Assembly (NCBI GenBank): GCA_030536755.1 | Contig: JAUNPJ010000019.1 | Coordinates: 1 to 51,035 of the forward strand | Length of the DNA: 51,035 bases | DNA from: Eubacteriales bacterium | GTDB lineage: Bacteria; Bacillota; Clostridia; Lachnospirales; Lachnospiraceae | Direction of reading: 5' to 3' | Shown here: positions 15,798 to 24,373 of the stretch, one piece after another | How the letters are laid out: every line of letters starts with the position of its first letter | How positions within the stretch are numbered: position 1 is the stretch's first letter | The notes under the pieces: model-generated | Database searches by the model: none | The model's input: only the letters and a program-made list of their open reading frames with translations | What the model was told of the DNA's origin: nothing | Program-made: the position numbers and the translations under genes

Positions 15798-16979
15798 TTA
15801 TTCGATGTTAATAATCTCCGTCGTAGAAATCGCCTCTTCCATCAATTGATCAATCTTTTCTTCCAGATGTGTCTCGGAACGTTTGATCACCTTGATATTT
15901 GGTTTTGTGACTGGATGCTTCGCCACAAAAATGGTACAGCAGTCTTCAAACGGAAGAATCGATGTCTCATACGTATTGATTTTCAACGCGATATCTACAA
16001 TATCCTGTTTGTCAAATCCGATAACCGGACGGTAAACAGGCAGGGTGCACACTTCATTGGTCGCGGCAAGGCTGTGCATCGTCTGGCTTGCCACCTGTCC
16101 GATACTCTCTCCTGTAATCAGTCCAAGACAATTGCTTTCTTTCGCAAAATGCTCTGCGATCTTCATCATGTAACGGCGCATAATAATCGTCAGCTCGTCA
16201 TGCGGACATTTCTCATAAATATACAGCTGAATATCGGTAAAGTTCACGACATGCAGACGGATCGGTCCGCTGTATTTTGCTACAAGTTTTGCCAGATCTA
16301 CCACCTTCTGTTTTGCGCGCTCACTGGTATACGGCGGTGCATGGAAATAAACCGCATCAATCTGCACACCACGCTTGGAAATCATGTAGCCGGCAACCGG
16401 GCTGTCAATTCCGCCGGATAACAAAAGCATTGCCTTACCGTTCGTTCCAACCGGCATACCGCCCGGTCCCGGAATCGTCTCGGAATACACATAGATTTTT
16501 TCGCGTATTTCCACGCACAGCAGCACCTGTGGCTCGTGAACATCTACATGACAGCCTGCAAACGCATTCAGGATCACACCGCCCAACTCGGCATTCAGCT
16601 CCATGGAAGTCATCGGATAATTTTTTCTTCCGCGGCGCGCATGTACCTTAAAGCTCTTGTCAAACTCTCCATACATATCCCGCAGATATTTCACAATATC
16701 CTGTCCAAGCTTCTCAAAGCCCTCGTCCTCCAGCACAACAACCGGACAGATTCCGGCAATGCCAAAGACGCGCTGCAAAGCTTCCACTGTCTCATCGTAA
16801 TCATACGCACTCAGACAGTCCACATAAATTCTTCCCTGCTCTTTTCGTACTTTAAACTCTCCTTCCACCTTTGCAAGTGCAAATTCCATCTGACGCACAA
16901 GAGCATCTTCAAAAAGATAACGGTTCTTGCCTTTTAATCCAATCTCCGCATACTTGATCAAAAACGAATGAAATGTCAT
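15798..16979 (-). CDS. thiI: tRNA 4-thiouridine synthase ThiI (short form)
   Basis: An ATP-dependent sulfurtransferase that makes 4-thiouridine at tRNA position 8. The order is an N-terminal ferredoxin-like domain, THUMP, then a PP-loop ATPase with LLLSGGIDSPVAGY (about residues 185-198). At 393 residues it lacks the C-terminal rhodanese domain of the E. coli protein, as is usual in Firmicutes. The start at 16979 is set by AAAGGAGAG just upstream. The cysteine desulfurase gene ends 11 bp before it and presumably supplies the sulfur. Confidence 0.93.
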   Translation of the reverse strand: MTFHSFLIKYAEIGLKGKNRYLFEDALVRQMEFALAKVEGEFKVRKEQGRIYVDCLSAYDYDETVEALQRVFGIAGICPVVVLEDEGFEKLGQDIVKYLRDMYGEFDKSFKVHARRGRKNYPMTSMELNAELGGVILNAFAGCHVDVHEPQVLLCVEIREKIYVYSETIPGPGGMPVGTNGKAMLLLSGGIDSPVAGYMISKRGVQIDAVYFHAPPYTSERAKQKVVDLAKLVAKYSGPIRLHVVNFTDIQLYIYEKCPHDELTIIMRRYMMKIAEHFAKESNCLGLITGESIGQVASQTMHSLAATNEVCTLPVYRPVIGFDKQDIVDIALKINTYETSILPFEDCCTIFVAKHPVTKPNIKVIKRSETHLEEKIDQLMEEAISTTEIINIE

Positions 16980-16990
16980 ACTTCTCTCCT

Positions 16991-18145
16991 TTAATGCCGT
17001 GTGAATCTTTTCAGCATCGGCAGTACCTCCTGCAGTACCTGCAGGCAATAGTCAATCTGTTCCTTTGTATTTTCTTCTTCAAAACTGAAACGAACGGTCG
17101 CCTCCATCTGTGCTTTCTTCATGCCAAGTGCTGTCAGCGTAGGACTTCCGGCACGTTTATGCGTAGAGCAGGCAGAACCTGCCGATACATAAATTCCCCG
17201 GTCTTCCAGCGTGTGAAGCAGCACTTCACTTCTGACACCCAGAAAGCTCGCACTGACAATGTGAGGAGCGCCTTCCATCACCGGCATCCCATTGACAATC
17301 ACGCCATCTATGTTCTCCAGCCCTTCCACCAGCTGTTGTTTCAGTTCATACATATGAGCAATTTTCTCTTCGAAATTCTCATAGCTCATTTTTGCAGCCA
17401 GGCCAAGTCCGGCAATTCCAGGCACATTGTCTGTTCCGGAACGCATTCCGTTTTGCTGTCCGCCTCCTAAAATCTGCGGAATGATACGCACTTTCTCATT
17501 GATATACAAAAATCCCACACCCTTTGGTCCGTGAATTTTATGTCCGCTGACAGAGAGCAGATCAATCCCTGCTTTTTTCGGGAAAATACGGTATTTTCCA
17601 AACGCCTGAATCGCATCGACATGATACAGTGCCTTCGGACAGTTCTCATGCACCAGTTTCCCGATCTCTTCCACTGGTTCCACCGCACCAATCTCATTGT
17701 TGACATACATCGTCGACACAAGGATCGTATCCGGCGTCAACGCCTCTTTCAGCGCATCCATCTTAACAACACCCTGTCCATCCACCGGCAGCACCACCAG
17801 ATCAAAGCCCTGTTCCTTCAAAAACTGCATCGGTGCAGACACGGCCGGATGCTCGATTTCTGTCGTAATGATGCGATTTCCAACACGCCGGTTCGCCATC
17901 GCACCTCCGATCAGTGCCAGATTGTTCGATTCCGTTCCTCCGGAAGTAAACAGAATTTCTTTCTCATTAACTTTCAGTGTTCTGGCAATGCGCTCTTTCG
18001 CTTCTTTCACATATGTTTCTGCCTCAACACCTTTTTGATGCATGGAAGAAGGATTTCCATAATCCTCCAGCATCATTTTATATACAAGATCTGCCACCTC
18101 TTTATAACAACGGGTGGTGGCAGAATTATCCAAATACGCTTCCAT
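16991..18145 (-). CDS. Cysteine desulfurase (NifS/IscS-type)
   Basis: A PLP enzyme that takes sulfur from cysteine as an enzyme-bound persulfide. It starts with YLDNSATT, has the cofactor-contacting SGGTESNNLA, the Schiff-base Lys203 in SVSGHKIHGPKG, and the persulfide Cys326 in SAGSACSTHK. The length of 384 is normal for the class. Its place directly before thiI suggests dedicated sulfur delivery for s4U8, as with NifZ-ThiI pairs in Bacillus. The ribosome site GGAGGAG lies in the rsmE 3' end. Confidence 0.92.
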   Translation of the reverse strand: MEAYLDNSATTRCYKEVADLVYKMMLEDYGNPSSMHQKGVEAETYVKEAKERIARTLKVNEKEILFTSGGTESNNLALIGGAMANRRVGNRIITTEIEHPAVSAPMQFLKEQGFDLVVLPVDGQGVVKMDALKEALTPDTILVSTMYVNNEIGAVEPVEEIGKLVHENCPKALYHVDAIQAFGKYRIFPKKAGIDLLSVSGHKIHGPKGVGFLYINEKVRIIPQILGGGQQNGMRSGTDNVPGIAGLGLAAKMSYENFEEKIAHMYELKQQLVEGLENIDGVIVNGMPVMEGAPHIVSASFLGVRSEVLLHTLEDRGIYVSAGSACSTHKRAGSPTLTALGMKKAQMEATVRFSFEEENTKEQIDYCLQVLQEVLPMLKRFTRH

Positions 18146-18149
18146 TTAA

Positions 18150-18890
18150 TTAATTCTCCTCCAAATGAAACATCAGAATCGAAAGCACCGCAAGACCCGC
18201 CGTCTCCGTCCTTAAGATTCGCTTTCCCAGAGTAATCGGCTGTACCTGATGTTCTGTTGCCTGTGCAATCTCCTCCTCGGAAAATCCGCCTTCCGGACCG
18301 ATAAATACAGCCACCGACTGTCCCGGAGCAATCTGACTGATGATTTTTTTTGTCGCTGTCATTCCTTCCGCCAGTTCGTAAGGAATCAGTTTGACCTCAC
18401 AGCTTTGTGCATACTGCAGTGCCTCACGGAAACTGCACACGGAATGCACCTGCGGGATGCGCATTCTCTTTGACTGTTTTGCCGCACTTTCCGCAATCTG
18501 CTGCCAGCGTGCCACCTTTTTGGTTGCTTTTTTCTCATCCAGCTTCACAACAGCACGGCTGGTTGCCACAGGAATGATTTCCCACGCTCCAAGCTCCACG
18601 GCCTTCTGAATAATCAGTTCCATCTTATCGCTTTTGGGAAGCCCCTGAAACAGATAAATCTTACTGGAAAGTTCCAGCCCGGACTCCTGCACATACATCA
18701 CGTGCGCCACAATCCCTTCCTGTTTCATTTCTTCTATATAACAGGTATATTCCTGTCGGTCACCGTCACTAATGAGAATCTCATCTTTTATCTTCATACG
18801 GAGAACATTTTTGATGTGATTGACATCTGTCCCCGTAATATGAATCTGATGTCCTTCAATCTGGGAAGGCTCTACGAAAAAACGATGCAT
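18150..18890 (-). CDS. rsmE: 16S rRNA m3U1498 methyltransferase RsmE
   Basis: A SPOUT methyltransferase for uridine 1498 of 16S rRNA. The N-terminal PUA-like part starts HRFFVEPSQ. The knotted C-terminal domain has KSDKMELIIQKAVELGAW, VFIGPEGGFSEEEI and LGKRILRTETAGLAVLS. The ATG at 18890 lies 2 bp after the prmA stop with AAAGGG upstream. An ORF extension to 18926 would overlap prmA and is unlikely. Confidence 0.93.
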   Translation of the reverse strand: MHRFFVEPSQIEGHQIHITGTDVNHIKNVLRMKIKDEILISDGDRQEYTCYIEEMKQEGIVAHVMYVQESGLELSSKIYLFQGLPKSDKMELIIQKAVELGAWEIIPVATSRAVVKLDEKKATKKVARWQQIAESAAKQSKRMRIPQVHSVCSFREALQYAQSCEVKLIPYELAEGMTATKKIISQIAPGQSVAVFIGPEGGFSEEEIAQATEHQVQPITLGKRILRTETAGLAVLSILMFHLEEN

Positions 18891-18892
18891 AC

Positions 18893-19849
18893 TTAACAGC
18901 CCTTTCTCGCTGTGACGGATACCCACTCACCCTGGTATGTCACTTCTACAATCTCCAGTCCTGCAGCTTCCACTGCCTGACGAACTTCTGTTTCTTTCAT
19001 ATCAATGATACCGGATGTGATGTACAGGGCACCCGGTTTCATCTGGTTTACGATCACCGGTGTCAGAGGAACAAGAACATCCGCCAGAATATTGGCCACA
19101 ACAATGTCATATTTTTCGTATCCAACCTGATCCTGTACCTCTTTGTCATCAATAATATTTCCAATCATCATGTCAAAAGCACCTTCCGGCACACCGTTCA
19201 CCTGGGTATTTTCTGCAACTGCCGACACCGCACATGGATCCAAATCCGTTCCAACCACATGCTTTGCGCCCAGTTTCAGCGCAATGATGCCAAGAATACC
19301 GCTTCCTGTTCCAACATCCAGAAGCTCGGTATCCGGTGTTACATATTTTTTGAGCTGACGGATACAAAGCTGCGTGGTTTCATGCATACCTGTACCAAAC
19401 GCTGTACCCGGATCGATATGAAGAATCATCTTGTCCTCATCTTCCGGCTTGACCTGCTCCCAGGACGGAATGATCAGAATATCATCGACATAAAACTGAT
19501 GAAAATGCTCTTTCCAGTTGTTGATCCAGTCTTTATCCTCCGTCTCAGACTCCACAATGCTACACTCGCCAAGATTCATATAGCTGGCCATATTTGCAAG
19601 TTCTGCACAGATATCGCTCAAAATTGCATCTTTGTCATCCTCCGGATCCAGATAAAAGTTCAGATAAGCCACTCCGTCATCTGCCGGACCTTCCGGCATG
19701 ATATCGACAAACATCTGCTTTTTATCTTCCTCCGTCAGAGGCTGTTTGTCCTCAATCTCCACACCCTGAATACCAAGGTCTGCCAGCATGGCGATTACCA
19801 CATCTTCTGCCTCTGTCGTTGTCTTCAGCGTAAATTTATTCCATTTCAT
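18893..19849 (-). CDS. prmA: Ribosomal protein L11 methyltransferase PrmA
   Basis: An SAM-dependent methyltransferase of ribosomal protein L11. The SAM site is LLDVGTGSGILGIIALKLG (about residues 180-198), followed by VVGTDLDPCAV and VANILADVL. The start at 19849 has AAAGGGTG at correct spacing; a GTG at 19858 is the longer option. At 318 residues it matches the family. prmA-rsmE pairs are common in Firmicutes. Confidence 0.93.
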   Translation of the reverse strand: MKWNKFTLKTTTEAEDVVIAMLADLGIQGVEIEDKQPLTEEDKKQMFVDIMPEGPADDGVAYLNFYLDPEDDKDAILSDICAELANMASYMNLGECSIVESETEDKDWINNWKEHFHQFYVDDILIIPSWEQVKPEDEDKMILHIDPGTAFGTGMHETTQLCIRQLKKYVTPDTELLDVGTGSGILGIIALKLGAKHVVGTDLDPCAVSAVAENTQVNGVPEGAFDMMIGNIIDDKEVQDQVGYEKYDIVVANILADVLVPLTPVIVNQMKPGALYITSGIIDMKETEVRQAVEAAGLEIVEVTYQGEWVSVTARKGC

Positions 19850-19869
19850 ATGCTTCACCCTTTCTATAT

Positions 19870-20793
19870 TTATACAAACATTACTACCAGAGGTATCGTA
19901 ATCACCGACAAAATGGTGCTGACAATAATTCCTCTGGAAAACAGACTTCCATCCACTCCAGCTTCCTCCGCCATCATCAGCGGCATATTTCCGACCGGCA
20001 TCGCCATGATCAGGATTGTCACGCCATACATCAGTTCATCATGAATAAACGGACGAATCACCATTCCAATCAAAATCGGAAGCAGCACCTGACGAACCAG
20101 CACAAACAGATACACTCTCTTGTCGCCAAAGATTTTCTTCAGCGGAGCCTGTGCCAGGTTCACTCCAATGACAATCATACTCAAAAAGGTCGTTGATCTT
20201 CCCATGTAATCAAGCGTCGTCTTGACCATCTCGGGTACCTGGAGCTGTGTCAGATACATCAGAATACTCAGCACACAGCTGACACTTCCGATATTGATGA
20301 TGTCTTTCGGACTCATTTTTGCCTCTCTGCCCGGCTCATCCTTCACAACAAGCATTCGCCCGTATGTATAAATGAGCAAAGTAAAAAATACATTGAATAC
20401 CAACGCATAGAGAACACCAGATGCTCCCAGCACAGCCGTAATCACAGGATAACCGATAAACCCAATATTTCCAAATATAGACATCATATTGTAATGGCTT
20501 CGCTGTCTTTTGGGTGCGCGGATGATGTGAGGAATGACAAGTCCGAGAAGAACCAGTCCAAGATACAGCAAAAATCCAAGAATCGTCACCTGTATCAAAT
20601 GTTCCTTTGTGATGCTGTTATCCGCATTCCAGATGCTGGTAAACATCAGTGCCGGATTACATACATTTACGACAAGACCAGAGAGTTCCTTCGATGCATT
20701 TGCTGTCAGAATGTTCTTTTTTGTCAGCAGATAGCCCGCCATGACAAGAATAAAAATCATGAGCATCTGCTTCATCACCACGAATGTACTCAT
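19870..20793 (-). CDS. AEC-family (auxin efflux carrier-like) transporter
   Basis: A 307-residue membrane protein with about ten hydrophobic segments in two half-repeats. The pattern near residue 45 (NVCNPALMFTSIW) and the later FGNIGFIGYPVITAVLG are typical of AEC carriers, which move organic acids or similar anions. The substrate cannot be told. It lies 20 bp upstream of prmA on the same strand and may head that transcript. Confidence 0.85.
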   Translation of the reverse strand: MSTFVVMKQMLMIFILVMAGYLLTKKNILTANASKELSGLVVNVCNPALMFTSIWNADNSITKEHLIQVTILGFLLYLGLVLLGLVIPHIIRAPKRQRSHYNMMSIFGNIGFIGYPVITAVLGASGVLYALVFNVFFTLLIYTYGRMLVVKDEPGREAKMSPKDIINIGSVSCVLSILMYLTQLQVPEMVKTTLDYMGRSTTFLSMIVIGVNLAQAPLKKIFGDKRVYLFVLVRQVLLPILIGMVIRPFIHDELMYGVTILIMAMPVGNMPLMMAEEAGVDGSLFSRGIIVSTILSVITIPLVVMFV

Positions 20794-20885
20794 TTTCTCT
20801 CTTCCACACTTTCCCCTTTTTTCATTATCTTATCTATGATACACGAATCTACAAAAAATGAAAAGAGGAAATATCCACAAATTCA

Positions 20886-20914
20886 TTGAAAACCTCTTCG
20901 AATCCGACTAAAAT
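20886..20914 (+). promoter_or_regulatory. Promoter of the ABC-ATPase gene
   Basis: TTGAAA (20886-20891) and TAAAAT (20909-20914) are 17 bp apart, about 45 bp before the ATG. Confidence 0.5.
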
Positions 20915-20958
20915 AAGAAAACATAAGCAGATTTAAAAATGGAGGACTACAAATACCT

Positions 20959-22653
20959 ATGAAAAATCAAGCAGATTTGAAAAATTTATTAAATGCCATC
21001 AACCGAAAAAGCTATCCCGCCTACAAAGACACCCGGGGCAGCTATCAATTCGGCTCATACATTCTCAACATTGACCATGTACAGGGAGACCCGTTCGCTT
21101 CTCCTTCCAAAGTAAGCATTCTTGTCAAGGGAGAGCATGCCGCTTTTCCCGCAAATTTATATGACGCCCCACACAAACGCATCGCACTGCAGGATTACCT
21201 GACACGACTGTTTCACCAGCGCATTGAAAAATATAATTTCAAAGCAAAAGGCTCCGGCAAAAGCGGCCTCATTGCTATCAGCCGCCCCGGGCAGGAGATT
21301 TTAGAGCGCAGTGCCTGCAAGATCACACCGAAAAACGGGGATGTTTTGCTTCGTCTGGAAATCGGCTTTCCGGCCAACGGACGAACCATCAATTCCATGG
21401 AGTTGATGAAAATCCTCTACGATTTTCTCCCGGACTGCGTGGAGGAAACCTTGTTTTACAAACGTCTGAACCAAAGACAGGTGACTTCTGTGATCCATCT
21501 CGCAGAAGATCAGCAGTATATTCGCGAGCAATTAGACAAACGCGGTCTGGTGGCATTTGTCGCCAATGGTTCTATTTTGCCAAGAGAAAGCGGCGTCTCT
21601 TCCCGTCCGATGAAACAGGCAATTCCATTTGTCTCACCTCAGTCGATGGAAGTCACCATGACACTGCCGCACAAAGGAGAAGTAAAGGGAATGGGAATAT
21701 CCAAGGGTATCACGCTGATTGTCGGAGGCGGCTATCACGGAAAATCTACACTTTTAAAAGCACTGGAGCTTGGCGTGTATAATCATATTGCCGGAGACGG
21801 ACGAGAATACGTTATCACAAATCCCTCCGCGATGAAAATCCGTGCTGAAGACGGACGAAGCATCCGAAACACAGACATCTCCATGTTTATCAACAACCTT
21901 CCGAATAAAAAGGATACTGCTTCCTTCTGCACCGAGGATGCCAGCGGCAGCACCTCACAGGCAGCCAATGTCATCGAGGCGATTGAGTCAGGCACAACGC
22001 TCTTTCTCATCGACGAAGACACCTGCGCGACTAACTTTATGATTCGTGATGAGCTGATGCAGCGCGTCGTGCACCGCGACCAGGAACCAATCACGCCATT
22101 TATCGAGCGAGTGCAATCTCTGTATCAGCAACAGGGGATTTCCTGCATCATGGTTGCCGGAAGCTCCGGTTCCTACTTCCACGTAGCAGACTCCATCATC
22201 CAGATGGATCGCTATATTCCAAAAGAAATCACCGCATTTGCAAAAGAAGAAGCCAGCCGTTTCCCGGGACTGGACATTCCTTCGGACGATGTTATTCTTC
22301 CGGACTTTCGCAGAACGCCAAAGGCAGGACGGGAATTTAAGGGAAATGACCGCATCAAGATGAAGACACTTGGCAAAGATGCCTTTTCCCTGAACCGGGA
22401 AACCGTTGATTTGAGATATGTCGAGCAGCTCGTCGACAGCGAGCAGACCACCGCACTTTGCTATATGCTCAAATATGCCATGCTCCACTACTGCGATGGA
22501 AGACATACACTGACGCAAATCGTAGACACACTTTTAAAGCTGGTGGAGACGAAAGGACTGGAATCACTGTCAGACGGCAGTTATCTGTCCGCAAATCTGG
22601 CAATGCCAAGGCGACAGGAAGTTTTTGCATGCTTTAACCGTTATCGAGGATAA
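20959..22653 (+). CDS. PF09818-type ABC-ATPase domain protein
   Basis: A 564-residue soluble ATPase of the family annotated as predicted ABC-class ATPase. Walker A is GGGYHGKSTLL (about residues 255-265). Walker B is LFLIDEDTCATNFM (about 347-360). A signature-like SGSTSQAANVIEAIESG lies between them, and VAGSSGSYFHVADSI follows as the switch region. No transport partner is adjacent, so it is unlikely to power a permease. Its biological role is unknown. The nearest ribosome site GGAGG is about 14 nt from the ATG, which is long. The gene ends in a shared terminator. Confidence 0.85.
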   Translation: MKNQADLKNLLNAINRKSYPAYKDTRGSYQFGSYILNIDHVQGDPFASPSKVSILVKGEHAAFPANLYDAPHKRIALQDYLTRLFHQRIEKYNFKAKGSGKSGLIAISRPGQEILERSACKITPKNGDVLLRLEIGFPANGRTINSMELMKILYDFLPDCVEETLFYKRLNQRQVTSVIHLAEDQQYIREQLDKRGLVAFVANGSILPRESGVSSRPMKQAIPFVSPQSMEVTMTLPHKGEVKGMGISKGITLIVGGGYHGKSTLLKALELGVYNHIAGDGREYVITNPSAMKIRAEDGRSIRNTDISMFINNLPNKKDTASFCTEDASGSTSQAANVIEAIESGTTLFLIDEDTCATNFMIRDELMQRVVHRDQEPITPFIERVQSLYQQQGISCIMVAGSSGSYFHVADSIIQMDRYIPKEITAFAKEEASRFPGLDIPSDDVILPDFRRTPKAGREFKGNDRIKMKTLGKDAFSLNRETVDLRYVEQLVDSEQTTALCYMLKYAMLHYCDGRHTLTQIVDTLLKLVETKGLESLSDGSYLSANLAMPRRQEVFACFNRYRG

Positions 22654-22654
22654 A

Positions 22655-22712
22655 AATTAGGATTAAGGAGTTATCTATTCCCGATATGCTCCTTAATCCT
22701 AATTCCTTTTTT
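22655..22712. terminator. Bidirectional terminator between the ABC-ATPase and treC
   Basis: A perfect 16-bp stem (AATTAGGATTAAGGAG and its complement) has an 18-base loop. It is flanked by TTTTTT on the plus side and by a complementary T-run on the minus side, so it can end both convergent genes. Confidence 0.9.
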
Positions 22713-22723
22713 ATTTATTAAAA

Positions 22724-24364
22724 TTATTTTAATAATACAATACTCTCATACGGTCTCAGAACCTTCCAATCACCTTCCAGCTTTCCACGATTGTAATTGC
22801 TGATCAGGCACTCATATCCTGTGCAAGAGATAACTTCTGCCAATAATATCTCCCTGGCCGAAAAATTATTCAATACAATCACTTCCTGGCCATCCAATGA
22901 TCTTTTATACGCAAAAACTTCTGTCTGTTCCTGAAAGAGAAATTCAATGCTGCCATCCTGAATGACTTTATATTGTTTTCTTAAGTCTACAAGTTTCCGA
23001 TAATAATTAAGAATGGAGTCCTCATCCTTATCTTCATCCTCAACATTGATGTACTTATGATTTACCGGTATCCCAATCCATGGTTCTTTCTCTGAAAATC
23101 CCGCATACTTCCCGGAATTCCACTGCATTGGAGATCTGCCATTGTCTCTTGAGCGCTGACCAAGTATCTCCAAAGCCTCTTCCTTTGTTTTCCCTGATTC
23201 CAACAATATATGATAATAATTAATACTTTCTACATCCCTGTATTCGCAGATTTCTTTATATCCAGGATTCGTCATTCCCAGTTCTTCACCCTGATAAATA
23301 TAGGGAGTCCCCCTTAACATATGGATACACGTTGCAAGCATTTTTGCTGATTCTTTCCAGTACTTCTTCTCATTTCCCAAACGTGATACAATTCTTGGCT
23401 GGTCGTGATTACACCAGAAAACAGCATTCCATCCGTTTTCTTTCTCCATCTCTGTCTGCCATGTTTCAAACAATTCTTTCAGTCGTTGATAATCCGGATC
23501 CATCAATTCCCATTTATTTCCGTCTTTATAATCCACCTTCAGATGATGAAAATTAAAGCACATGGAAAGTTCTTTTTCATCAGGATTCGAATACTTAACA
23601 CAATGCTCCAGACTTGTTGAAGACATTTCTCCTACAGTAATCATATCTTCTATTCCGGTATCCGCAACCAATTCTTTCAAAAATTCATGGACATGCGGTC
23701 CATCTGAATAAAATCTTCTTCCATCTCCAATTGTATCATTCTCAAATATCTTTGGCTTGGAAATCAGATTGACTACATCAAAACGGAATCCTTTCACGCC
23801 TTTTTCTTTCCAGAATCGAATGACTTCTTTTAATTCTTCTCTCACATCTGGATTGTTCCAGTTTAAATCTGCCTGTGTCACATCGAACAAATGGAGGTAC
23901 CATTTTTTTAAGGATGGCACGTATTCCCATGCAGATCCACCAAATTTAGACTGCCAATTAGTAGGAGGCATATCTGGTTCCCCATCTTTAAAGATGTAAT
24001 AATCCATATACTTCTTGTCACCAGACAAGGCTTTCTGAAACCATTCGTGTCGTGTAGATGTATGATTGAATACCATATCAAACATAAGACCCATACCACG
24101 TTCTTCTGCCCTTGCAATAAGCTCTTCCACATCTTCCATCGTTCCAAAAAGTGGATTAATCTTCTGATAATCTTCGACATCATATCCGTTATCATTTAAA
24201 GGCGATACAAAAAATGGTGTACTCCAAATATAATCGACTCCAAGACTTTTGATATAATCCAATTTACTGATGATTCCCTGTATATCGCCGATTCCATCTC
24301 CATTGCTATCGCAAAATGATTTAGGATAAATCTGATAGATTGTACTTTGTTTAAAATTGTTCAT
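22724..24364 (-). CDS. treC: Trehalose-6-phosphate hydrolase (GH13)
   Basis: An intracellular alpha-glucosidase of the GH13 oligo-1,6-glucosidase group. It starts IYQIYPKSFCDSNGDGIGDI. The nucleophile is in GFRFDVVN, the acid in TVGEMSS and the third acidic residue in CNHDQPR. The paired PTS transporter and TreR-type regulator point to trehalose-6-phosphate, giving glucose and glucose-6-phosphate. From sequence alone another alpha-glucoside phosphate is possible. It has 546 residues and no signal peptide. It lies 9 bp after treP in one operon. Confidence 0.87.
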   Translation of the reverse strand: MNNFKQSTIYQIYPKSFCDSNGDGIGDIQGIISKLDYIKSLGVDYIWSTPFFVSPLNDNGYDVEDYQKINPLFGTMEDVEELIARAEERGMGLMFDMVFNHTSTRHEWFQKALSGDKKYMDYYIFKDGEPDMPPTNWQSKFGGSAWEYVPSLKKWYLHLFDVTQADLNWNNPDVREELKEVIRFWKEKGVKGFRFDVVNLISKPKIFENDTIGDGRRFYSDGPHVHEFLKELVADTGIEDMITVGEMSSTSLEHCVKYSNPDEKELSMCFNFHHLKVDYKDGNKWELMDPDYQRLKELFETWQTEMEKENGWNAVFWCNHDQPRIVSRLGNEKKYWKESAKMLATCIHMLRGTPYIYQGEELGMTNPGYKEICEYRDVESINYYHILLESGKTKEEALEILGQRSRDNGRSPMQWNSGKYAGFSEKEPWIGIPVNHKYINVEDEDKDEDSILNYYRKLVDLRKQYKVIQDGSIEFLFQEQTEVFAYKRSLDGQEVIVLNNFSAREILLAEVISCTGYECLISNYNRGKLEGDWKVLRPYESIVLLK

Positions 24365-24373
24365 AACTACCTC